A stretch of 10,611 nucleotides of DNA from Nitrososphaerota archaeon (GTDB lineage Archaea > Thermoproteota > Nitrososphaeria > Nitrososphaerales > Nitrosopumilaceae), in the NCBI GenBank assembly GCA_022564385.1, contig JADFLN010000046.1:1-10611 (forward strand), in the 5' to 3' direction. Positions 1 through 5,692 of the stretch are shown here, one piece after another. Under the pieces are notes generated by a model that saw only the letters and a program-made list of their open reading frames with translations, was not told the origin of the DNA and did not search any database. A program made the position numbers and the translations under genes. The number at the start of each line of letters is the position of its first letter. The first letter of the stretch is position 1.

Positions 1-552
1 AGATGTGTTGACCTTTTGTCGATTCAAACATTAGTCACAATATCTATGGCATTTGATAATTTTGTTTCAGGTAAAGCAAAATTAAGAATTATTACAGGCC
101 ATAGATTTAGAGCAGCAGATCTCAATCTATTTACAAAAATATTTGATGAAAAATACACAAAATCGTTTAAAGGAAAACAAATCAAAAATACCAAAATTGA
201 AAAAATTGCAAAACTTTTTGACAACGGCCAAATTGAAATAAAGATTGCAATCACAAATTCAGAACAAGTTGCAAATTCATTTTCAGAGAGAATTGGAATA
301 TTTAGAGATGAGGATGATCAGGTTGTTGCATTTACTGGTACTTCTAGTGAATCATTCTCTACTCAAACAATAGATTTTGAATCTGTTGATGTGTTTACAT
401 CATGGAATGATAAATCAAGGGTTGAAAGAAAGATGAAAGATTTTGAGGATCTGTGGGAAAATAACACAAAATATGTTCAAGTTTATGATTTTATGTATGC
501 AATAAAAAATAATCTTTTAAAATATTCATCAGAGTGGTTATTACAAGATTAA
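1..552 (+). CDS. Phospholipase-D-like domain protein, 5' end outside window
   Basis: The frame is open from base 1, so the TTG at 16 and ATG at 46 are probably internal and the gene starts upstream; 183 codons are visible. The pattern (LRIITGH near residues 28-34, then ERIGIF, VVAFTGT, ESVDVFTSW at 127-135 and a closing FEDLW at 148-152) matches the PLD-like domain that usually sits at the N-terminus of large DEAD/DEAH or SNF2-type helicases. In that family the active-site segment reads roughly HEKIGIF. Here it is SER (95-97) followed by IGIF, so the His and Lys of the HKD motif appear to be Ser and Arg and catalysis is doubtful. No helicase follows: the protein stops about 30 residues after FEDLW. 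It is either a stand-alone PLD-like protein or a remnant of a helicase. The stop overlaps the endA stop. The family call rests on motif recognition; the biological role is unknown. Confidence 0.72.
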   Translation, partial: RCVDLLSIQTLVTISMAFDNFVSGKAKLRIITGHRFRAADLNLFTKIFDEKYTKSFKGKQIKNTKIEKIAKLFDNGQIEIKIAITNSEQVANSFSERIGIFRDEDDQVVAFTGTSSESFSTQTIDFESVDVFTSWNDKSRVERKMKDFEDLWENNTKYVQVYDFMYAIKNNLLKYSSEWLLQD

Positions 553-1112
553 ACCTGAAATGACTCTTCTAATCTAGCTTTGTTTTCATGGAAATTCATT
601 CTGTTGATTTTATAGTAGATAATCTCACCACGACGTTCAATGACGGCAATTATTGGTTCTTTGCCCATCTGAGTAATTTCTTCAACCTTCTTCTGTAAAT
701 TACCCATCTTTTCTTGTTGTCCTTCATTAAGACCGAAGATTAGAAATTTTGCACCCTTTTCTCCAAAGTGCCCTCGTTCATAAACTCGAAAGTCCGAACC
801 AAAACCAAATCCATCCTTCACAACATAACCACGATTTCGAAGATCTCTATATATCAAAAATTTGGTTAGAATTTCAGGGTCTGTTTTTTGACAAATATTC
901 ATGAAAGAGTTGAAATCAAATTGTTTTTTTCCTTTCTTTAAAATTAATTTTTTAACGTATAGCAAATAGAGGGTCTCAAATTGTTTTAGGAGTAATTTTT
1001 CTTTTTCGATTTCTCCGTATCCCTTTTGTTCAAGTTCATGAATCATATTCTTATCAGAGATGTAAGTTTGACTTGAAATCATCTCACCCTTAACCAAAGG
1101 AGTTTCTTCCAT
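549..1112 (-). CDS. endA: tRNA-splicing endonuclease (tRNA-intron lyase) subunit
   Basis: 187 residues, typical length for an archaeal single-repeat EndA subunit, which cleaves bulge-helix-bulge motifs to remove tRNA introns. Residues 86-113 (YRDLRNRGYVVKDG, then FGSDFRVYERG) are the signature of the C-terminal nuclease fold. The catalytic Tyr is present (Y111), as is a Lys at the expected place before the IIAVIE strand (K151). The catalytic His normally begins a HxxFLV-like strand; here that strand reads GAKFLIF with Gly120, and the only nearby His is H115. This may be the structural partner of a two-subunit enzyme, or a variant with a shifted His. The N-terminal 80 residues are the less conserved domain. 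The ATG at 1112 has a TATA-like box 29 nt upstream. The gene is divergent from ribosomal protein L10e and convergent with the PLD-like gene, overlapping it by 4 nt. Confidence 0.88.
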   Translation of the reverse strand: MEETPLVKGEMISSQTYISDKNMIHELEQKGYGEIEKEKLLLKQFETLYLLYVKKLILKKGKKQFDFNSFMNICQKTDPEILTKFLIYRDLRNRGYVVKDGFGFGSDFRVYERGHFGEKGAKFLIFGLNEGQQEKMGNLQKKVEEITQMGKEPIIAVIERRGEIIYYKINRMNFHENKARLEESFQV

Positions 1113-1137
1113 GATGAAGAGAAATCTAAAGGATTTC

Positions 1138-1145
1138 CATATAAG
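1138..1145 (-). promoter_or_regulatory. TATA-like box of endA
   Basis: On the minus strand this reads CTTATATG, centred about 29 nt upstream of the endA ATG. That fits an archaeal TATA box with a start site at or just before the start codon. Confidence 0.5.
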
Positions 1146-1178
1146 TATTGGAGTACACGAACAAATGCTGGTTAACCG

Positions 1179-1188
1179 TTAAAATATG
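1179..1188 (+). promoter_or_regulatory. TATA-like box of ribosomal protein L10e
   Basis: TTAAAATATG is centred about 27 nt upstream of the ATG at 1211, giving an almost leaderless transcript. The preceding GTTAACC could include the TFB-recognition element. Its position supports the ATG at 1211 over any earlier start. Confidence 0.55.
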
Positions 1189-1210
1189 GGCATTTTGGTT
1201 TGAGGGTATT

Positions 1211-1720
1211 ATGCATGGTGCCAATTATAGAAGAGGAAGAGGGCAAGCTTATACCAGAAAAGAGTACATCAAAGGTAAACCACAAATAAAAATTGCAAAA
1301 TTTCAAGGTGGTAAAAGAGGAATATATGAATATCGTATTCAGTTAAGTCTCAATGAAAAACTTCAGATTAGACACATGGCAATAGAAGCAACCAGATTGG
1401 CAGCAAACAAAACATTAGAAAAAACAACTGGAGAAACAGGTTATTATTCTAGACTTAGAATTTATCCACACATTCTTCTAAGAGAAAACAAACAGATTGC
1501 AACTGCTGGTGCAGACAGAATTTCAGAAGGAATGAGAAGATCATGGGGTAAAGCCACAAGTTTAGGTGCAAGAGTAAGACAAGGACAATGCATAATGGAA
1601 CTATATGTTAATGGAAAAGATCATTTAGAGGCAGCAAAGAAAGCACTTCATGGATCATGTGTAAAATTACCAGGTACACCATTAATCACAGTGTTAGAAT
1701 GGAACAAGTCATCACCATAA
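1211..1720 (+). CDS. rpl10e: 50S ribosomal protein L10e (uL16 family)
   Basis: 169 residues, the usual size for archaeal L10e, the counterpart of bacterial uL16/L16, which binds 23S rRNA near the tRNA-binding and central protuberance region. Diagnostic segments are YTRKEYI (14-20), RIYPHILLREN (83-93), ADRISEGMRRSWGKA (101-115) and HGSCVKLPGTPLI near 147-159. The frame is open upstream to a TTG at 1148, but that extension would cover the TATA-like box at 1179-1188. The ATG at 1211 gives an N-terminus of the expected kind (MHGANYRRGRG) and lies 27 nt after the box. The last 9 nt overlap the convergent small gene on the other strand. Confidence 0.96.
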   Translation: MHGANYRRGRGQAYTRKEYIKGKPQIKIAKFQGGKRGIYEYRIQLSLNEKLQIRHMAIEATRLAANKTLEKTTGETGYYSRLRIYPHILLRENKQIATAGADRISEGMRRSWGKATSLGARVRQGQCIMELYVNGKDHLEAAKKALHGSCVKLPGTPLITVLEWNKSSP

Positions 1721-1975
1721 ATTTTCTAAATCAGATTTCTTAGTTTTAAGTAATTCTAAAAATTCTTCAAATTCTTCTTTAGTGGGTTCTCGATTAAGAA
1801 TTCTTTTAGATTGATAGTAAAAGGAGTTATAAATTCTCCCCACAATAACACCTAAAGTAAATGATTTTGAATCATCTATGTTTGAAAGCAATTGAATTAA
1901 TTGTTTGATTTCATCCTTGTTTAAAATTGTGTCTTGAATTTTTTGTTCCATCTTCTTTAGAAGAATTTTATCCAT
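1712..1975 (-). CDS. Small unknown protein, 87 residues
   Basis: I do not recognise a family. The protein is charged and probably mostly helical: a Lys/Gln-rich first helix, a central hydrophobic stretch (FTLGVIVGRIYNSFYY, residues 39-54) too polar to be a confident membrane segment, then EPTKEEFEEFLELL (63-76). It has no Cys, no signal peptide and no metal motif. It starts with ATG at 1975, with a TATA-like box about 25 nt upstream, next to the divergent tRNA gene. Its tail overlaps the end of L10e by 9 nt. Reading-frame integrity, a plausible promoter and tight packing suggest a real gene; function unknown. Confidence 0.68.
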   Translation of the reverse strand: MDKILLKKMEQKIQDTILNKDEIKQLIQLLSNIDDSKSFTLGVIVGRIYNSFYYQSKRILNREPTKEEFEEFLELLKTKKSDLENLW

Positions 1976-1995
1976 ATTGTATCTTGTTTGAAATA

Positions 1996-2004
1996 GTTAA
2001 AAAC
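1996..2004 (-). promoter_or_regulatory. TATA-like box of the 87-residue gene
   Basis: The minus strand reads GTTTTTAAC, centred about 25 nt upstream of the ATG at 1975. It is one of two back-to-back boxes between this gene and tRNA-Gly. The match is weak, so this is a suggestion from position. Confidence 0.35.
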
Positions 2005-2006
2005 AG

Positions 2007-2014
2007 TTTAATAT
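2007..2014 (+). promoter_or_regulatory. TATA-like box of tRNA-Gly
   Basis: TTTAATAT is centred about 28 nt before the first base of the mature tRNA, a good distance for an archaeal promoter with little or no 5' leader. Confidence 0.5.
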
Positions 2015-2038
2015 CCAAATTCTGACTCTAGGATTGTT

Positions 2039-2115
2039 GCAGTTATAGTACAGTTCGGTTAATATTCTAGCTTGCCAAGTTAGTGACCCGGGTTCAAATC
2101 CCGGTAACTGCACCA
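2039..2115 (+). tRNA. tRNA-Gly (anticodon GCC)
   Basis: A full cloverleaf can be drawn by hand. The acceptor stem pairs GCAGTTA (2039-2045) with TAACTGC (2105-2111) perfectly. The anticodon stem pairs CTAGC (2067-2071) with GTTAG (2079-2083), with one G-T pair, around the loop TTGCCAA, so the anticodon is GCC (2074-2076). The T arm is CCGGG, loop TTCAAAT, CCCGG. The variable loop is 4 nt, the discriminator is A2112, and CCA is encoded at 2113-2115. There is no intron. It reads Gly codons GGC and GGT. Confidence 0.96.
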
Positions 2116-2120
2116 CTTAT

Positions 2121-2546
2121 CTATGATTTTTTTGCTAATCCATTATGAATAATTTCTAGAGCATCATGAGCTTTTTCGGGACGAGGTAATTGAATCATAA
2201 ACACATTATCTTTTCCGTAATGAGAGTGTGGGGAAGAAAGTGCAAGCATTGATGTTTTTGCAAGAGATTCAAAAAATGAAAGATCAGTTTTTGCATTGAT
2301 TAGAAATTTTTCAACAATATTTCCTTTTGAAAATGTTAAAACAACTTCAACAAAAACATTCCCAAATCCATCTTGTAGAATATTTAAATCAGTATTAATC
2401 GATAGAGATTGCCCAGCAACTTTTGATAGCATCTCATCATATTTTTTCTCTTTAATTATGATACAGGGAGTTGTATTACCATCAAAATCAAAAGTGGTAA
2501 TTCCATCATGGACTTGATCAAGCAGTCTCTTTAATTCATCAGACAT
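2121..2546 (-). CDS. Unknown protein, 141 residues, coupled to the antiporter gene
   Basis: I do not recognise a family. The protein is soluble, with no signal peptide or membrane segment. It begins with a short helix (SDELKRLLDQVHDG), followed by alternating strands (PCIIIKEKKYDEML at 27-40, VFVEVVLTF at 64-72, VEKFLINAK at 78-86), then a His-containing turn (SSPHSHYG, 104-111) and a conserved-looking tail (FMIQLPRPEKAHDALEIIHN). The strand/helix alternation suggests a compact alpha/beta domain. Its ATG overlaps the last 8 nt of the antiporter gene, so the two are very likely co-transcribed and translationally coupled. That makes it a candidate accessory or regulatory partner of the antiporter; this is an inference from context only. 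Confidence 0.75.
   Translation of the reverse strand: MSDELKRLLDQVHDGITTFDFDGNTTPCIIIKEKKYDEMLSKVAGQSLSINTDLNILQDGFGNVFVEVVLTFSKGNIVEKFLINAKTDLSFFESLAKTSMLALSSPHSHYGKDNVFMIQLPRPEKAHDALEIIHNGLAKKS
2127..2133 (+). terminator. Possible T-tract terminator after tRNA-Gly
   Basis: Seven consecutive T residues begin 12 nt after the encoded CCA. T-rich tracts are the usual archaeal termination signal. The tract lies inside the last codons (Lys-rich) of the opposite-strand gene, so coding may explain it equally well. Confidence 0.35.
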
Positions 2547-3867
2547 TTTCTTTTTTTTCTGCTGCAGGTATCATTTTATCACCAGCTTTCATCAAAAAGG
2601 GAGTAATAATTGCGGTAATTATAGAAATCATACCCATCATAGGGAACAAGAAAGCACTAACTGCACCCATATCGGCTCCAACCTTTATAATTACAATTGA
2701 GAATTCACCTCTTGGAGCAGCTAAAGAAAATGCAGAACGAAGTGCTGTACCACGTTTTTGTCTAAATATTATATTTCCAAGAATATTGCCTCCAAATTTC
2801 ATGCCAATAGAAACTGCAATTAAAACAATAGCAATCACAATATAATTTTCAAGTTGAGAAACATCCATCAATGCACCAACAGAAATAAAGAATATTGCTA
2901 CAAACATGTCTTTAATTGGACTAGCCAATAATTTTGAAACTTCGGCTGATTTGGATTCAGCAACAAGAACTCCTGCCAAAAATGCCCCAATCGCTACTGA
3001 TAATCCCACAATGTTTGCAAATAAGGCATATCCGAAACAGAGACCAAGAACACTAAGTAGCAAAATTTCACGATGTTCAGTGGCTGCAACTCTATCAATT
3101 AGTGGGGGAATCAAACGAGTTCCAATAGTAAATGTCCCAACAATAAGAGCAATTGCAACTGCCACTACTGCAATAATAGATTCTATTGATACAGTTCCAA
3201 CTAAAGCAATAGATTGTAATGAGGAAATTAGAATGACTGCAATTACATCTTCAACAATTAAAATACCTAGAACAAGTAAAGTAGATTCTTTTTTGATTTG
3301 TCCCGTATCCTCAAAAATCTTAACAATAATTGCAGTACTGGATATTGATAATGCAGCTGAAATAAACAATGCATCCATAAATTCAAGCCCAAGCATACTA
3401 GCTGTGAAAAATATAACACCCATTGTTGAAAACAATCCTATATTTCCAATCCCAATTGCCTTACGACCTATACTTTTAATTTTTGAATATGGAAATTCAA
3501 TACCTATTACAAAAAGAAGTAAGATGACACCAATTTCAGCAAAAAGATTCAGTGCCTCAATATCAGATAAAATTCCTACACCTCCTAAACCAACACCATT
3601 AGGACCGCCTTCAGGTAAAAGCCATGACCAAAATGGCGATAGAGGGCCAAGCAACATTCCTGCAAATAGATAACCAATGATCAAGGGTTGTTTTATTTTA
3701 AAAAATGCAAGTGTAACTACAGCACCAATAATCATGATAAAAGCTAAATCAGTGATAAAACTAGTGTGAGGAAGTTCAGGAGTAATCTGTTCAATTAAAG
3801 TGGTAACAGTACTATTAAGAGAACTTTGAATTCCACTTGTGTCTAATTGAAGTGGAATTAATTGCAT
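2539..3867 (-). CDS. CPA2/Kef-type monovalent cation:proton antiporter
   Basis: 442 residues from the ATG at 3867, almost wholly hydrophobic with about 12 membrane segments. It belongs to the Na+/H+ exchanger superfamily, CPA2 branch (NapA/KefB-like), which exchanges Na+ or K+ for H+ across the membrane. Visible family marks are IKQPLIIGYLFAGMLLGP (59-76), IGVILLLFVIGIEF (112-125), SISSTAIIVKIFEDTG (174-189), the ion-site helix GILIVEDVIAV with Glu206-Asp207, FFISVGALMD (326-335) and PRGEFSIVI (385-393). The C-terminus ends soon after the last helix, so the TrkA-N nucleotide-binding domain found on KefB/KefC is absent. A TTG at 3885 could add six residues, but the ATG at 3867 lies 27 nt after a good TATA-like box and is preferred. 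The transported ion cannot be read from the sequence. Confidence 0.9.
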   Translation of the reverse strand: MQLIPLQLDTSGIQSSLNSTVTTLIEQITPELPHTSFITDLAFIMIIGAVVTLAFFKIKQPLIIGYLFAGMLLGPLSPFWSWLLPEGGPNGVGLGGVGILSDIEALNLFAEIGVILLLFVIGIEFPYSKIKSIGRKAIGIGNIGLFSTMGVIFFTASMLGLEFMDALFISAALSISSTAIIVKIFEDTGQIKKESTLLVLGILIVEDVIAVILISSLQSIALVGTVSIESIIAVVAVAIALIVGTFTIGTRLIPPLIDRVAATEHREILLLSVLGLCFGYALFANIVGLSVAIGAFLAGVLVAESKSAEVSKLLASPIKDMFVAIFFISVGALMDVSQLENYIVIAIVLIAVSIGMKFGGNILGNIIFRQKRGTALRSAFSLAAPRGEFSIVIIKVGADMGAVSAFLFPMMGMISIITAIITPFLMKAGDKMIPAAEKKENV

Positions 3868-3890
3868 AATATTATTTTTAATCAAATTTG

Positions 3891-3898
3891 TTTAAAAA
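3891..3898 (-). promoter_or_regulatory. TATA-like box of the antiporter operon
   Basis: The minus strand reads TTTTTAAA, centred about 27 nt upstream of the ATG at 3867, consistent with a leaderless transcript. A second AT-rich box near 3909-3916 would suit the alternative TTG at 3885. Confidence 0.5.
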
Positions 3899-4098
3899 TG
3901 ATCACAGATTAAAAATTTAGAAATTTAATCATAAAGAAAATATTGAAAACAGGCTCAATGATTTTGATTATGTTTAACCTCTTTATGCCGAATCAATCAT
4001 AATCCAAATGCAGAATGATGATTAGGTCAACTAAATAAAATGTAGAGATATGACCTGGGGTATCTGACTGCACAATTGGTTACTTTGTAATTACCTGA
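3899..4098. other. Intergenic region with no gene seen
   Basis: Between the antiporter promoter and the micro-zinc-finger promoter no frame longer than about 15 codons begins with ATG on the plus strand, and none was seen on the minus strand. The left half is very AT-rich. The right half (about 4010-4098) is less so and carries a short separated inverted repeat at 4024-4056. A small RNA or an extended regulatory region is possible but cannot be supported from sequence alone. Confidence 0.4.
4024..4056. repeat. Short separated inverted repeat (AGGTCA / TGACCT)
   Basis: AGGTCA at 4024-4029 and its exact complement TGACCT at 4051-4056 are separated by 21 nt of AT-rich sequence. It could be a paired regulator site or a hairpin. 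Six-base arms can occur by chance, so confidence is low. Confidence 0.25.
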
Positions 4099-4099
4099 T

Positions 4100-4107
4100 T
4101 ATTAATA
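4100..4107 (+). promoter_or_regulatory. TATA-like box of the micro-zinc-finger gene
   Basis: TATTAATA is centred about 27 nt upstream of the ATG at 4130, the distance expected for a leaderless archaeal transcript. Its last three bases overlap the left arm of the palindrome. Confidence 0.5.
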
Positions 4108-4129
4108 GTACGGTACCGTACCGTACTAT
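4105..4129. promoter_or_regulatory. 25-nt perfect inverted repeat, candidate operator
   Basis: The arms ATAGTACGGTAC (4105-4116) and GTACCGTACTAT (4118-4129) are exact reverse complements around one central base (C4117). The core also holds four GTAC units at a 5-nt period (4108, 4113, 4118, 4123). The site fills the space between the TATA-like box and the start codon at 4130, where a bound repressor would block polymerase. Dyad symmetry of this length suggests a site for a dimeric DNA-binding protein. A hairpin role is less likely if the transcript is leaderless, because the repeat would not be transcribed. Confidence 0.65.
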
Positions 4130-4237
4130 ATGATTGAATGTGAATATTGTCCAAGAGGATTCATTGAAACAGCAAATGGTTTAGCTGAAAAAACCATTCA
4201 TGAATTACTTCATGAGCCACAAGTTGTAAACAAGTAA
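4130..4237 (+). CDS. 35-residue C2H2-zinc-finger-like micro-protein
   Basis: The ATG at 4130 opens a 35-codon frame ending in TAA at 4235-4237. The peptide begins MIECEYCPRGF and continues to TIHELLHEPQVVNK. The spacing is Cys4-x2-Cys7-x3-Phe11, Leu18, His24-x3-His28, the order of ligands and hydrophobic core residues in a classical C2H2 finger, but with 16 rather than about 12 residues between Cys7 and His24. A zinc-binding role is therefore plausible but not certain. The gene has its own TATA-like box at the expected distance, a palindrome abutting its start and a T-tract 10 nt after its stop, all supporting a real transcription unit. It could be a small DNA- or RNA-binding regulator, possibly acting on its own operator. 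The target is unknown. Confidence 0.68.
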   Translation: MIECEYCPRGFIETANGLAEKTIHELLHEPQVVNK

Positions 4238-4246
4238 CTCTTTACA

Positions 4247-4257
4247 TTTTTTATTTT
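4247..4257 (+). terminator. T-tract terminator after the micro-zinc-finger gene
   Basis: Six T residues, one A and four more T residues begin 10 nt after the stop codon. Such tracts terminate archaeal transcription. This would separate the micro-gene from the coiled-coil gene downstream. Confidence 0.5.
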
Positions 4258-4265
4258 ACCCTCAA

Positions 4266-4273
4266 CTTTTTTA
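4266..4273 (+). promoter_or_regulatory. Possible TATA-like box of the coiled-coil gene
   Basis: TTTTTTAT is centred about 28 nt upstream of the ATG at 4298. The whole 60-bp spacer is T-rich, so the match is not distinctive. Confidence 0.35.
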
Positions 4274-4297
4274 TCATCAAATTTTTAATTTAATTAT

Positions 4298-5692
4298 ATG
4301 GTTGAAAAGACTGTAAAGAAAAAAATAACTAAAACAGTAAGGAAAACAAAAAAAATTACAAAGAGAGAACCAAGCCCATCCGTATTACTTAAGAACGTTG
4401 CATCATTTTCGAATTCTAACAAAGCATTACAAAAAGAGATCAAAGTAATGTCAAAAATTTTCGGTGAAAATCAAAAAGTCCTAATATCAATGAAAGGAAT
4501 GATAGATACACTAACATCCACGTTAGAACATATTCAAAAACAATCAAAACAAATCAACGTTATTGAAGAAGATACACAAAAACTATACCTTGGATTAAAT
4601 CAAGTAAGAATACAATCCAATCTAGTTAGTAAGATCAACGACCAAACTTCTAAATTACAAGTAGAAATAAACAGAATTTCTGATTTTCAAAAAACATCAA
4701 AGTCAGTATCTCAACAAGTAAAAGACAGTATGGATTCAATTAAAAATAATTCTCAAATGATTATTAAAATTGCTCAGAGAATTGATGAAGTTAGAGATGA
4801 TCTCAGGGAAGTTTCTGGTAAAGCAGACTCATTTTTAGAAATTGGTTCTGAAATAAGTAAACTAAAAAATAGTATAGATGAGATTTCAGGGAAAACTCTA
4901 GGAATAGAGACAAGAACTCAAATTATTGAAAGCCTCAAACAAGAACTTGGAAAAATTGTTGAGCGAACAACATTTACTTCAAATCTTAATGCAGAATTAG
5001 AAGCAATTAAGATTACAATTGATTCAATATCTTCTAAAGCCTCAAAAATTGACTCGTTAGGAGATGTAATTGATGGCCTTAAACAACAGTTTGACACTAT
5101 AGCACTAAAGACAAATTCTGTAGAGGGTACAAGTCTAGAATCTATCAAAGAACTTGAAGGTAAAATAAATGGTATTGAACAAAAAATATCTACAGTTTCA
5201 GAATTTCTAAAAAGACAAGATGCATCCACTACAGAATTTCATAAAAAATCTGAAAAATTATTTGAAGAGATGCAAGCAGTCAAAAATATCACAAGTAAGG
5301 TATCAAGTGATTCATCAAAAGAGATGATGGCGTTGTTGAAGCTTTCAGAATATCAATCAAGTATTAGAATGAATTCAGAATCAAAGTATGGAAGTGCAAA
5401 AGATCTTGAAAAGATGGCATCTCAGACTTCAAATATTGTTAATCTGTTTGATAGAATTTCAATAGAAGTAGGTGAAAAAATTCCACTTCCTTATGAAGTA
5501 AGACAATGGGCAATAAGTAAAATTTTTGATTGTGCAGACAAGTGGGAGATTCGATTTAGTGACGTTTATTCAATTTTAACAAATGCGATTGGTAAAGACA
5601 TGTTTAAAGAAGCAGTAAGAATTCAACAAGTGAGAGACATTTACGGAATTAGAGCAGTAGATGAAATTAGAAATGATCTAAATATTTCTTAA
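4298..5692 (+). CDS. Long coiled-coil protein with basic N-terminal tail, function unknown
   Basis: 464 residues in three parts. Residues 1-24 are dominated by Lys, Arg and Thr (VKKKITKTVRKTKKITKRE), like a flexible nucleic-acid-binding tail. Residues about 35-375 are a polar, Ser/Lys/Glu/Ile-rich segment with heptad-like spacing and repeated themes such as ISGKT, VSGKAD and DSISSKASK, indicating a long coiled coil. Residues about 380-464 form a compact domain with aromatic and hydrophobic residues (LPYEVRQWAISKIFDCADKW, then IRFSDVYSILTNAIG and a closing helix) and are the most likely conserved functional part. There is no Walker A or B motif, so it is not a complete SMC/Rad50 ATPase; there is also no membrane segment. 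A chromosome-organising or scaffolding role would fit but is inference. Its stop overlaps the stop of the convergent glycosyltransferase gene. Confidence 0.85.
   Translation: MVEKTVKKKITKTVRKTKKITKREPSPSVLLKNVASFSNSNKALQKEIKVMSKIFGENQKVLISMKGMIDTLTSTLEHIQKQSKQINVIEEDTQKLYLGLNQVRIQSNLVSKINDQTSKLQVEINRISDFQKTSKSVSQQVKDSMDSIKNNSQMIIKIAQRIDEVRDDLREVSGKADSFLEIGSEISKLKNSIDEISGKTLGIETRTQIIESLKQELGKIVERTTFTSNLNAELEAIKITIDSISSKASKIDSLGDVIDGLKQQFDTIALKTNSVEGTSLESIKELEGKINGIEQKISTVSEFLKRQDASTTEFHKKSEKLFEEMQAVKNITSKVSSDSSKEMMALLKLSEYQSSIRMNSESKYGSAKDLEKMASQTSNIVNLFDRISIEVGEKIPLPYEVRQWAISKIFDCADKWEIRFSDVYSILTNAIGKDMFKEAVRIQQVRDIYGIRAVDEIRNDLNIS

Noticed and set aside
16..48. TTG at 16 or ATG at 46 as start of the PLD-like gene
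   Set aside because: The frame is open to base 1, and the upstream residues (VDLLSIQTLVTISMAF) fit the helix expected before the conserved RIITGH strand, so the gene is probably cut by the window edge.
1170..1177. GGTTAACC palindrome before the L10e TATA-like box
   Set aside because: It is only eight bases and does not extend; it may simply be part of the TFB-recognition element.
1148..1210. Upstream extension of L10e to a TTG
   Set aside because: It would place the TATA-like box inside the coding region and adds residues unlike any L10e N-terminus.
2039..2115. tRNA-Gly as an integration site for a mobile element
   Set aside because: No integrase gene and no repeated copy of the tRNA 3' end was seen in the window; the flanks are ordinary genes.
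2906..3673. Long 255-codon open frame on the plus strand opposite the antiporter
   Set aside because: It lies wholly antisense to a clear membrane protein, and its translation is low-complexity (rich in Ile, Thr, Pro, Ser), as expected from the complement of hydrophobic codons.
3966..4005. GATTATG / CATAATC inverted repeat
   Set aside because: Seven-base AT-rich arms with a 26-nt loop and no extension are expected by chance in this composition.
4918..5229. 103-codon minus-strand frame inside the coiled-coil gene
   Set aside because: It is antisense to a well-supported gene, Ser-rich, with no promoter or recognisable motif.
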